DNA of 64,000 nt, from NCBI RefSeq assembly GCF_027942865.1, contig NC_134507.1, positions 34,525,711-34,589,710 on the forward strand. Direction: 5' to 3'. Position numbers and translations under genes: made by a program. Below, one piece after another: positions 31,480-42,510 of this stretch. The stretch comes from Odontesthes bonariensis. Taxonomy: Eukaryota; Chordata; Actinopteri; Atheriniformes; Atherinopsidae. The notes beneath the pieces were generated by a model. That model was not told where the DNA came from, did no database searches, and was given only the letters and a program-made list of their open reading frames with translations. Every line of letters begins with the position of its first letter. The stretch's first letter is position 1.

Positions 31480-33390
31480 CAAAATGAAGCAGTGAAATAA
31501 CTTGAAAATCACCACAGAGGTAGCTGGGGACATGTAGAACAGGAATCTGGTGGAGTTTGCAGAAAATAATCGTTTGTTTATTTTTTATGAATATTTTAAT
31601 ATAGCCATAAACACCATGCATTGGGCAAGATTTCAACATCATATTATTAAACAATGATGCAGTGAAATAACTTGAAAATCACCACAGAGGTAGCTGGGGA
31701 CATGTAGAACAAGAATCTGGTGGAGTTTGCAGAAAATAATCGTTTGTTTATTTATTATGAATATTTTAATATAGCCATATACATCATGCATTGAGCAAGA
31801 TTTCAACGTCAGATTATTAAAAGATGATGCAGTGAAATGACTTGAAAATCACCACAGAGGTAGCTGGGGACATGTAGAACAAGAATCTGGTGGAGTTTGC
31901 AGAAAATAATCCTTTTTTTTTTTATTTTTTATGAATATTTTAATATAGCCATATACACCATGCATTGAGCAAGATTTCAACGTCAGATTATTAAACAATG
32001 ATGCAGTGAAATAACTTGAAAATCACCACAGATGTAGCTGGGGACATGTAGAACAAGAATCTGGTGGAGTTTGCAGAAAATAATCGTTTGTTTATTTTTT
32101 ATGAATATTTTAATATAGCCATATACACCATGCATTGGGCAAGATTTCAACATCATATTATTAAACAATGATGCAGTGAAATGACTTGAAAATCACCACA
32201 GAGGTAGCTGGGGACATGTAGAACAAGAATCTGGTGGAGTTTGCAGAAAATAATCGTTTTATTTTATTTTTTATGAATATTTTAACATAGCCATATACAC
32301 CATGCATTGAGCAAGATTTCAACGTCAGATTATTAAACAATGATGCAGTGAAATAACTTGAAAATCACCACAGATGTAGCTGGGGACATGTAGAACAAGA
32401 ATCAGGTGGAGTTTGCAGAAAATAATCGTTTGTTTATTTTTTATGAATATTTTAATATAGCCATATACACCATACATTGGGCAAGATTTCAACATCATAT
32501 TATTAAAAGATGATGCAGTGAAATGACTAGAAAATCACCACAGAGGTAGCTGGGGACATGTAGAACAGGAATCTGGTGGATTTTGCAGAAAATAATCGTT
32601 TTTTTTATTTTTTATGAATATTTTAATAAAGCCATATACACCATGCATTGGGCAAGATTTCAACATCATATCATTAAACAATGATGCAGTGAAATGACTA
32701 GAAAATCGCCAGAGAGGTAGCTGGGGACATGTAGAACAAGAATCTGGTGGAGTTTGCAGATAAAATAATCCTTTTTTTAAATTTTTTATGAATATTTTAA
32801 TATAGCCATATACACCATACATTGGGCAAGATTTCAACATCATATTATTAAACGATGATGCAGTGAAATGACTAGCAAATCACCACAGAGGTAGCTGGGG
32901 ACATGTAGAACAGGAATCTGGTGGATTTTGCTGAAAATAATCGTTTTTTTTATTTTTTATGAATATTTTAATAAAGCCATATACACCATGCATTGGGCAA
33001 GATTTCAACATCATATCATTAAACAATGGATGCAGTGAAATGACTAGAAAATCGCCAGAGAGGTAGCTGGGGACATGTAGAACAAGAATCTGGTGGAGTT
33101 TGCAGAAAATAATCGTTTGTTTATTTTTTATGAATATTTTAATATAGCCATATACACCATGCATTGGGCAAGATTTCAACATCATATTATTAAACAATGA
33201 TGCAGTGAAATGACTTGAAAATCACCACAGAGGTAGCTGGGGACATGTAGAACAGGAATCTGGTGGAGTTTGCAGAAAATAATCGTTTTTTTTTATTTTT
33301 TATGAATATTTTAACATAGCCATATACACCATGCATTGGGCAAGATTTCAACATCATATTATTAAAAGATGATGCAGTGAAATGACTAGA
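31480..33390 (-). repeat. Satellite A array, about 172-bp units (left arm, 11 copies)
   Basis: The motif GGTAGCTGGGGACATGTAGA recurs about every 172 bp (near 31519, 31689, 31859, 32035, 32205, 32378, 32548, 32718, 32892, 33064, 33235). Units differ by small substitutions and by the length of a T-rich stretch. The same unit occurs singly or doubly in P1 and in the fragment at 3938-4463. Confidence 0.9.
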
Positions 33391-33404
33391 AAAAAATAGA
33401 TGGA

Positions 33405-33735
33405 ATTCTCTCTCTCTCTCTGCCTCTATATATATATATAGGCTATAGCAAATAATAATTAACGTTTGGATCAGAATTTCACTTCAAACATCTTGCATAA
33501 TAAGTTTTGTCAAACATCTTGCATATTCAAGTTTTTGTCGTTTCGAAATCATGATATGTGAGGTTTTTGAAGGACCTTAGCTCCAAAATTGTACAGTAAA
33601 ATCTATTGGTTCTTTGTTCAGGAAGGACTCAGTGGTACTATCAGTATGTCCATGTACTCCATTGCCAAGAATAATTGACATTTGGGTCAACATTTCACTT
33701 CAAAGTGCTTACATATGCAAGTTTTTCTATCATAA
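33405..33735 (+). repeat. Partial copy of the subterminal/B block in the palindrome spacer
   Basis: Repeats 28975-29289 in the same orientation: CT tract, TATATATAGGCTATAGCAAA, first B units. It is therefore a third copy of arm sequence sitting at the centre, not part of the symmetric arms. Confidence 0.8.
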
Positions 33736-34125
33736 ATAGGTTTTTGATGGACACTATACAAATACAGCGTTCACGCACTGTGGCATTTCCGTACCAGGTG
33801 ATGATGGACCCTGTCAAGGTGCTCTCCACTGCTGAGGAGTAAAACGCTTTTAGGATGGGTGTTGAAACTTTGAACTTTCTCAACAGGCGAACAAAGTATA
33901 ATCTCTTTCTGGATTTCTTTATAATGTGTTGCGTGTTGTTTGTCCATGTTAAGTCCTTTTTGATATGTATCCCCAGGTATTTAATGCTCTCTACTCTCTC
34001 AACAGGTTCTTTGCAGATGGAAAGTGGAGTGAAGTCCACCACCATTTCCTTAGTCTTACTGACATTAAGTGCAAAGTTGTTGAGCTGGCACCACTGTGAG
34101 ATGTTTTCACAAAATCTGGCCTAAT
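33736..34125 (-). pseudogene. LINE ORF2 fragment at the palindrome centre
   Basis: The minus strand reads CENISQWCQLNNFALNVSKT, KEMVVDFTP, then ERVESIKYLGIHIKKDLTWT, RKRLYFVRLLRKFKVST and SSAVESTLTGSIITWYGNAT. This is the RT thumb and following region of an L2-like LINE (YLG and LR-LRKF motifs). No RT catalytic box and no 3' end. Both of its borders coincide with the arm boundaries. Confidence 0.75.
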
Positions 34126-34129
34126 GCAT

Positions 34130-36480
34130 GATGTATATGGCCATATTAAAATATTCAAAAAAAATAAAATAAAACGATTATTTTCTGCAAACTCCACCAG
34201 ATTCTTGTTCTACATGTCCCCAGCTACCTCTGTGGTGATTTTCTAGTCATTTCACTGCATCATTGTTTAATGATATGATGTTGAAATCTTGCCCAATGCA
34301 TGGTGTATATGGCTTTATTAAAATATTCATAAAAAATAAAAAAAACGATTATTTTCTGCAAAATCCACCAGATTCCTGTTCTACATGTCCCCAGCTACCT
34401 CTGTGGTGATTTTCTAGTCATTTCACTGCATCATCTTTTAATAATATGATGTTGAAATCTTGCCCAATGTATGGTGTATATGGCTATATTAAAATATTCA
34501 TAAAAAATAAACAAACGATTATTTTCTGCAAACTCCACCAGATTCTTGTTCTACATGTCCCCAGCTACCTTTATGGTGATTTTCAAGTTATTTCACTGCA
34601 TCATTGTTTAATAATCTGACGTTGAAATCTTGCTCAATGCATGGTGTATATGGCTATGTTAAAATATTCATAAAAAATAAAAAAAACGATTATTTTCTGC
34701 AAACTCCACCAGATTCTTGTTCTACATGTCCCCAGCTACCTCTGTGGTGATTTTCAAGTTATTTCACTGCATCATTGTTTAATAATATGATGTTGAAATC
34801 TTGCCCAATGCATGGTGTATATGGCTATATTAAAATATTCATAAAAAATAAAAAGAAGGATTATTTTCTGCAAACTCCACCAGATTCTTGTTCTACATGT
34901 CCCCAGCTACCTCTGTGGTGATTTTCAAGTCATTTCACTGCATCATCTTTTAATAATATGATGTTGAAATCTTGCCCAATGCATGGTGTATATGGCTATA
35001 TTAAAATATTCATAAAAAATAAACAAACGATTATTTTCTGCAAACTCCACCAGATTCTTGTTCTACATGTCCCCAGCTACCTCTGTGGTGATTTTCAAGT
35101 CATTTCACTGCATCATTGTTTAATAATCTGACGTTGAAATCTTGCTCAATGCATGGTGTATATGGCTATATTAAAATATTCATAAAAAATAAACAAACGA
35201 TTATTTTCTGCAAACTCCACCAGATTCTTGTTCTACATGTCCCCAGCTACCTTTATGGTGATTTTCAAGTTATTTCACTGCATCATTGTGTAATAATGTG
35301 ACGTTGAAATCTTGCTCAATGCATGGTGTATATGGCTATGTTAAAATATTCATAAAAAATAAAAAAAACGAGTATTTTCTGCAAACTCCACCAGATTCCT
35401 GTTCTACATGTCCCCAGCTACCTCTGTGGTGATTTTCAAGTTATTTCACTGCATCATTGTTTAATAATATGATGTTGAAATCTTGCCCAATGCATGGTGT
35501 ATATGGCTATATTAAAATATTCATAAAAAATAAAAGGAAGGATTATTTTCTGCAAACTCCACCAGATTCTTGTTCTACATGTCCCCAGCTACCTCTGTGG
35601 TGATTTTCAAGTCATTTCACTGCATCATCTTTTAATAATATGATGTTGAAATCTTGCCCAATGCATGGTGTATATGGCTATATTAAAATATTCATAAAAA
35701 ATTAAAAAAACGATTATTTTCTGCAAACTCCACCAGATTCTTGTTCTACATGTCCCCAGCTACCTTTGTGGTGATTTTCAAGTTATTTCACTGCATCATT
35801 GTTTAATAATATGATGTTGAAATCTTGCCCAATGCATGGTGTATATGGCTATGTTAAAATATTCATAAAAAATAAAAAAAACGATTATTTTCTGCAAACT
35901 CCACCAGATTCCTGTTCTACATGTCCCCAGCTACCTCTGTGGTGATTTTCAAGTCATTTCACTGCATCATCTTTTAATAATCTGACGTTGAAATCTTGCC
36001 CAATGCATGGTGTATATGGCTATATTAAAATATTCATAAAAAATAAACAAACGATTATTTTCTGCAAACTCCACCAGATTCTTGTTCTACATGTCCCCAG
36101 CTACCTCTGTGGTGATTTTCAAGTCATTTCACTGCATCATTGTTTAATAATATGATGTTGAAATCTTGCCCAATGCATGGTGTATATGGCTATATTAAAA
36201 TATTCATAAAAAATAAAAAATAGGATTATTTTCTGCAAACTCCACCAGATTCTTGTTGTACATGTCCCCAGCTACCTTTGTGGTGATTTTCAAGTCATTT
36301 CACTGCATCATTGTTTAATAATATGATGTTGAAATCTTGCCCAATGCATGGTGTATATGGCTATATTAAAATATTCATAAAAAATAAACAAACGACTATT
36401 TTCTGCAAACTCCACCAGATTCTTGTTCTACATGTCCCCAGCTACCTCTGTGGTGATTTTCAAGTCATTTCACTGCTTCA
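34130..36480 (+). repeat. Satellite A array, about 172-bp units (right arm, 14 copies)
   Basis: TACATGTCCCCAGCTACC recurs about every 172 bp from near 34212 to 36431, in the opposite orientation to the left-arm array. It has three units more than the left arm, so the arrays have changed length since the arms formed. Confidence 0.9.
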
Positions 36481-37640
36481 TTTTGTGATTATTTGATGCT
36501 GAATTCATCGGTGACATCCCCCCATCTCTTTATATCACTCTTCTTCTTTACTTTTTCATAATGTTATTTCATTTCACCATTTTTGCCTTTTACTTGCTTG
36601 ATGTCCTTGTATGTGTGTGTGTGACCATATTCCTTATTGGACATCCAGCCCTACCTCCACCAGCCCAAATCAACTGGTCATCTATACCTTGTCTGCACCT
36701 CTCATCAGTGCACTACTGCCACACAGGGAAGAGACAGAACCAAACTTAATTTATCACCACAGCACCTCACAGTGAGCAGTTTAAAAAATAAGCAAGCTAA
36801 CTCAAAACTGTGTATCAAGGAGGCCCAGGCATGACCTGATTCTTGACTTGAAGTGATGGGACGTTGTGGAGCTTTAGCACCATGGACTGGCAATTTCAGA
36901 GCAACAGTGGATGTGACAAATATATATGCAGCATGTAATCTACAACACATCTCCAGATACTCCTATCCTGGCTTTCATGTTGCTTTACTGCTATATGTTC
37001 CTAAATTGAGATTTCAAACACAAGGTTCACGGCTACTTCTGACATAGCTTTTAATTTTGCGTTACTGCAGGAATTTCCTATAAAGACATTTTGGAATTAA
37101 AAAATACACTGTTAAATAAACAAAACAAACAATTTGTCCTTTTTTTTCAGCTGTTGCCCAGATGTTCCTGTGTAATACCATGTATTTTATCGAGATGTGG
37201 TTTTATGGGGTTAGAAATACCATATCTCTCCATTATTTATCTGTACTCCTTCATTTTTTGACTTATTTCCCTTTTTTAAGTTTCACATCTCCATGTTAAA
37301 CTTAATTTTCCAGCTTTTTAGAAAAAGTTTGCATTCATATTACACAGCAAATAAACTATTTCTTGATAATAATTGTATGTTGTACACAGCTAGATAGATC
37401 ACCTATACCCTTAAACCTATATCCACACTATATCGACAGTTCAGTGTAGGCATTAGGATGGAAAAGAAATTATAGTTTGAGTTGTGAAACTAGTCTTAAC
37501 TCTAATGTGCTCATTATGTGATCTTCACTCATATATAGTTCTGTTAAATAATTTTTAAATATGTTGAGTTGTAAATATGTTAAATCTGATTGCTACATTA
37601 GATTGATCAATATTCAGTTTCTTTGGTAATCTGAGAGGAT
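36481..37640 (-). repeat. Block of about 1.2 kb shared three times (reverse copy)
   Basis: Reverse complement of 30325-31500 and of 26425-27540. Contains a short (GT)n stretch and a block ending AACATCATTCCT-type sequence. Small open frames in this block occur in all copies but match no protein I know and end at block borders. Confidence 0.8.
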
Positions 37641-37699
37641 TGGTATCACAGGAACCCTTTTGGCGAACCCCTCCTTGGATGGCGTGCTGCAGTCGGTCC

Positions 37700-38945
37700 T
37701 GGAGTTGGAAAATCAACCAATAGAATTTACTGTTTTTGATTACGTCTTATCAAAAACAAAACGTCCATATGCAAGCAGTTTGAAGTGAAATGCTTATCCA
37801 AACGTTCATTATTATTGGCAGTGAAATATATGGATGTACTAACAGTTCCACTGAGTTATGCTTGACCAAGATACCAGTAGATTTTACTGTACAATTTTGG
37901 AGCTAGGGTTCTTCAGAAACACAACATTGCATTTTAGCAGACACAAAAAGCATATGCAAGTATTTTGAAGTACAGTGCTTATCCAGATGTTCATTATTGT
38001 TAACAATGAATCACATGGACATACTGACAGCTCCACTGAGTTGTGCCTGGAAGAGGACTTAGTAGATTTTACTGTAAAAATTTGGAGTAATTGTCCTAAT
38101 ACCTCACATAATGTTACGATGGGCAAAACTTGCATATGTAAGTACTTTGAAGTGAAATGTTGACCCAAATGCGAATTATTCTTGGCAATGGATTACATGG
38201 ACATATATTTGGTACCACTGAGTCCTTTCTGAAAAAGGAACCAATAGATTTTACTGTACAATTTTGGAGCTAAGGTCTTTCAAAAACCTCACATATCACG
38301 ATATCTAATCGACAAAACTTGAATATGCAAGATGTTTGAAGTGAAATGTTGACCCAAATGTCAATTATTCTTGGCAATGGATTACATGGACATATATTTG
38401 GTGCCACTGAGTCATGCCTGAACAAAGAACCAATAGATTTTACTGTACAATTTTGGAGCAAGGGTCCTTCAAAAACACAACATTGCATTTTAGCGGACAA
38501 AAAAATCATATGCAAGTATTTTGAAGTACAGTGCTTATCCAGATGTTCATTATTATTAACAATGAATCACATGGACATACTGACAGCTCCACTGAGTCAT
38601 GCCTGGAAGAGGACTTAGTAGATTTTACTGTAAAAATTTGGAGTAATTGTCCTAATACCTCACGTTATGATGGGCAAAACTTGCATATGTAAGCACTTTG
38701 AAGTGAAATGTTGACCCAAATGTCAATTATTCTTAGCAATGGAGTACATGGACATACTGATAGTACCACTGAGTCATTCCTGAACAAAGAACCAATAGAT
38801 TTTACTGTACAATTTTGGAGCTAAGGTCCTTCAAAAACCTCACATATCATGATTTCTAAACGACAAAAACTTGAATATGCAAGATGTTTGACAAAACTTA
38901 TTATGCAAGATGTTTGAAGTGAAATTCTGATCCAAACGTTAATTA
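37700..38945 (-). repeat. Satellite B array (right arm)
   Basis: Mirror of 29024-30260 with the same unit order and subtypes; only scattered single-base differences were seen when reading the two side by side. Confidence 0.85.
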
Positions 38946-38970
38946 ATATTTGCTATATATAGCCTATATA

Positions 38971-38975
38971 GAGAG

Positions 38976-39058
<83 letters not shown>
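38971..39058. repeat. (GA)n microsatellite, right arm
   Basis: About 88 bp of GA repeats, mirror of the CT tract at 28931 but longer. Confidence 0.9.
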
Positions 39059-39062
<4 letters not shown>

Positions 39063-39486
39063 GCTAAAGCCTGCTGTAACTCGCTCATCTGGCAGTGCAT
39101 TTACGATGGTCAAGCTAGCCGCCATTCCCAGCCGCCACTCTTTCACACGTCGTTTAGGTTAGAACTAATAACGTTGTGTGTGTCGCGCCGTTTAAAACCG
39201 TAGTAGTAGAGAATATGAGCGCATGTGAAAGTTAAGTGGCGGCTGCCTTAACGGCGGATGAACGAGTGGCGGCTCACTTGACCGCAGTCAGTTAACCGCT
39301 TTGAAGAAAATGGCCGCCCATAATAGTTGTGAATGCTCTTGTTGAAACTAATTATGTAGTGTAAATTACTAGAGGTGTTCGACGGCGCTGTGTTTATATA
39401 TGTAAACACGTGTATTTTAAATGGTACTGAGTAATGGTAATGGTACGCTTTTGCTTTGGAAAATTAAATAAATTGATTTTAAATAA

Positions 39487-39719
39487 GGCTGCACGGTGGT
39501 GCGGTCGTGTGGGTTCTCTCCGGGTACTCCGGCTTCCCTGTCCAAAAACATGCATGTTAGGTTAATTACTGTGTCTCAAATTGTCCCGAGGAGTGAGTGT
39601 TAGCGTGTGTGTGGTTGTTCGTCTCGTTTGTCTCTCTCGCCCGATTACGCTGGGATAGGCTCCAGCCCCCGACCCGACCGACGGATTAAGCGGGTGTAGA
39701 AAATGGATGGATGGATGGA
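39487..39719 (+). repeat. Interspersed fish repeat with (TGGA)n tail
   Basis: Contains GGCTGCACGGTGGTGCGGTC, CTCTCCGGGTACTCCGGCTT, ACATGCATGTTAGGTTAATT and GGGATAGGCTCCAGCCCCC and ends in TGGATGGATGGA. The same repeat lies in antisense at 41693-42036. Very common in fish genomes; the class name is left open. Confidence 0.75.
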
Positions 39720-40215
39720 GTTTACATAAATTGCCTATTCAGTACAAAACCAGTTCGGTATCATTTTTGGACAGCTAACTTCAGGCACTATGAAAATGAG
39801 TGCACAGGAAATTAACCTTAGACATAATGAACTGCTCAGTTAAGCAATGTATGATGGGAAACAGAGGCGGGACCTTCCGTAAACCACAACCATGCAATTT
39901 TAAGGAGGTATTCAGGTGCTCATGGGAAATGCACAACTCCTCACCAATAGAACTGTATATGCTATTGTAGTAATTTACTAAATATATCAAACATATACAG
40001 GTAAGTGAGTGATGGTTCATTGTTCTGGTGATGAACACAATTGTAACATATGACTAACATAATGGTAAAGCTAGGTACAAGGAAATTCCAAGGGAATGTT
40101 TGTATTTGTCATTTTTTAAACAGAAAATTGTATATATATACATATGTGGATGTGTGTTTATATATCTGTAAATATTGAACTCATTCCTTTGTCTGTGTTC
40201 CTCTTGTCTTTGCAG
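39720..40215. other. Sequence upstream of the OB-fold-like gene
   Basis: AT-rich, no recognised repeat. It may contain a promoter or a non-coding first exon for the gene that starts at 40216. The splice acceptor CTCTTGTCTTTGCAG lies at its end. Confidence 0.4.
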
Positions 40216-40216
40216 A

Positions 40217-42395
40217 ATGGCACTAAAAGAGCTGCTGACCAAAAAGGCCCTAGGGCCACATTTCAAGCCCCCTACGCTGCGAGTGCAGGTACTGTGCAGC
40301 AGAGTACACGCGAGGGTGGTTGCTTGGGACTTCAGTGAGGTGTCAGCAACCCCCCCGCTGTACTAAGACGAACAAGTCACTACTCTGACACTTTTGGAGG
40401 AATTTTCCTCCAAAGTGGATGATGGGAAGGGGTACCTCATGACAGAGTACACCCTGAAAGGGGTTTCTCCTCGCACCATTTGGGTGAGCAGGTAGACCCA
40501 GTTTTTTAGGAGCTCCCCATTAGATATATCCCCAGAGCTCAAGAGCCAGGCCCAGGCTCTGCTTTTCCCTGAGTCCAAGGACACACAAGTTGGAGAAATC
40601 CAACAGGCAAAGGGCCTCATGACTGTTGTGGGGCAGGTCATGGAAGTAAGTTAGTTCTATGTAAAGATGAAACATCACATCATAATGCACAGAGATAAAT
40701 CAACATAACAAAGTTAACAGCACCTGCTGTCAGCCAACTTTGCTAATCCTCTTGCAATTTTAGGAAGAAGAGTATTTGATAAGTTAACAGTGAAAATCTG
40801 TCATTTTACCATAACCATCAACTTTTTAGAACACTTCTGTAATTATTCATCATTATTAAAATGATCTAATTGACTGACTACTGTGAGTATGAATGGTGTT
40901 ATTAACACTTTCATCCATTTTGTTTTTTAGTTATCTGCAATAAAGAAGATCGTGATGGGGAGAGAGCCGGTCCCAATGAGGACCCTGCAGCTTCAGGAGG
41001 TAAGACGAGACATTGTGAAGAGGACAAGGATTGGGTGGGAGAAACAGACTTCTGAACAATTGAACAAACTGATGGTGTCAGATCTGCTTTTTAATGCACT
41101 CAAGTTTAATATTTTCTACAGTCGGCCTGGAATTGTGGCATGTGCTAAAGTTCTTTTCATATATATCTAAAAATAAAACACCTATGTTTACTTAAGCCAG
41201 TTGTATTAGAATTACAGAGCAGTACTCTATGAGGACTATAACCACAACAATCTATTTTATGTACAGGGTGCAGCCAAGGTCGATGTGGCCCTCTGGAGGG
41301 AGGTGGCCATCGCTAAGGTGGAAGCTGGGGCCACCCTCAAGGTCACACATTTAAAAAGGGGAAAGTCAGCGTATCAGGACCAGCTGAACAGCACAAATTA
41401 TTCGGTGCTGGAGGTAAATTTTTAAATGATGAGAACATAAAACAATTATAACAATAAAGGCACCACAGTAAATAGTATATATTTTCTAATAAACATGAAT
41501 AACATGAATAATGACGCATCAAAGGTGTTTCGTTAACACTTTTGTCAACACCAAATACACATTACTTATTCTTTGGTGAAAATGCCATCTTTAAATGCAC
41601 TACAGCCACCAAAACACTTCATAATTCACCCAAAACTGACTTGTGCTGCCATAATTCTGATAAAAAAAATAATGTAACCTTGCAAAACTATCCATCCATC
41701 CATTTTCTACACCCGTTTAATCCAACTCATGGTCATGGGGGGCTTGGCGCCTAATCCCAGTCATCATTGGGTGAGAGGCAGGGTACACTGTGGACAGGTC
41801 GCCAGTCCATCACAGGGCCACACAGAGACACACCAGACGAACAACCACACACACTCACCCCTAGGGACAATTTTAGAGACACCAATTAACCTGCCATGCA
41901 TGTTTTTGGATGATGGGAGGAAGCCAGAGTACCCGGAGAGAACCCACACATACATACAACCATACAGAAAGAAACTGAACATGGAACCCTCTTGCTGTGA
42001 GGTGACAGTGCTAACCACCGTGCCACCCCAGAAAAACTAGTCGAGAACTAAATGTTTACAAAGCTAAAGACCACTAACGTGAATACATCACAGATGTAAA
42101 CAGGGCTTGTATCCCCCATTTTGTTGATGTGACATATTATCATGTTGATGAGACTAATTTGTTGTCTCCCTCACAGATGCTCAGTGCCAGTCCAACATCG
42201 GCCTTGGGCATTGAGGTGCTCGGGGTTCTGGAGGGGGAGACGGAGGGCGTGGTGGACCTCATCCTGGGAGACGACTCCCAGGTTAACATCAGTGCTGCCT
42301 TCTGGGAGCCCATGGAGGAGCTCCTCGCCGAGGGGAGGCTATATGTGGACCTCCAAATGAGGGGAGCAAATAAAAGCAGTGGAGGCTCCACTTAA
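40217..42395 (+). pseudogene. Four-exon OB-fold-like (RPA-type?) gene with two in-frame stops
   Basis: Exons: 40217-40645, 40931-40999, 41267-41413, 42177-42395, all joined in phase 0 with good GT/AG signals (acceptors TTTTTTAG, ATGTACAG, CCTCACAG). Together they encode 287 codons in one frame. Two nonsense codons, TAA at 40364-40366 and TAG at 40493-40495, both lie in the first exon; otherwise the frame is intact. Third-exon sequence AAKVDVALWREVAIAKVEAG then ATLKVTHLK resembles the beta-strand pattern of replication-protein-A-type OB folds, followed by LNSTNYSVLE. The last exon is acidic and ends at TAA 42393. An AATAAA signal follows at 42505-42510. I do not recognise a named gene. It could be a young host pseudogene or an accessory gene of a DNA transposon. 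Confidence 0.55.
41693..42036 (-). repeat. Interspersed fish repeat (TGGA tail), inside intron 3 of the OB-fold-like gene
   Basis: Antisense copy of the repeat at 39487-39719, here more complete. It begins with (ATCC)n at 41693 and contains TTTTTGGATGATGGGAGGAA and ends near GTGCTAACCACCGTGCCACC. Confidence 0.75.
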
Positions 42396-42504
42396 TTAAA
42401 TGTATTTTAGTTTTCAATCAGTTCTTTTTTTTTTTGTTCAAATTTAGAAACTTTAAATGTAAAAAAATCTAGTTTATTTGTTTGTATTTTGTTTGTTTTT
42501 CATT

Positions 42505-42510
42505 AATAAA
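42505..42510 (+). terminator. Poly(A) signal AATAAA of the OB-fold-like gene
   Basis: AATAAA 110 bp after the stop codon, followed by a T/G-rich stretch (TGTTTATTCAGTATTGG). A plausible 3' end for the transcript. Confidence 0.5.

Larger units (their letters stand above)
28703..39288. mobile_element. Giant inverted-repeat (foldback) element P2, 10.6 kb, with exact 9-bp target duplication
   Basis: Both ends begin ACTGCGGTCAAGTGAGCCGC (right end on the minus strand). CAGTTAACC occurs at 28694-28702 and 39289-39297. The left arm (28703 to about 33395) and right arm (about 34126-39288) are reverse complements, nearly identical by eye over kilobases. Order from each end inward: subterminal block, (CT)n/(GA)n tract, about seven 180-bp satellite units, a block of about 1.2 kb, then 172-bp satellites (11 copies left, 14 right). 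The centre holds a direct partial copy of the subterminal part and a LINE scrap. A 9-bp duplication is typical of Mutator-like elements, but no transposase is present, so the class is inferred. Confidence 0.85.

Noticed and set aside
31469..36496. Many 60-105-codon frames across the 172-bp satellite arrays
   Set aside because: They are the same satellite unit read repeatedly; they stop at unit variants and show no conserved protein pattern.
36705..36950. 81-codon frame repeated in each copy of the 1.2-kb block (also at 31015-31260)
   Set aside because: Present because the block is duplicated, but no family match, no good start context and no splice logic; copies at 27126 differ in length. 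Treated as non-coding.
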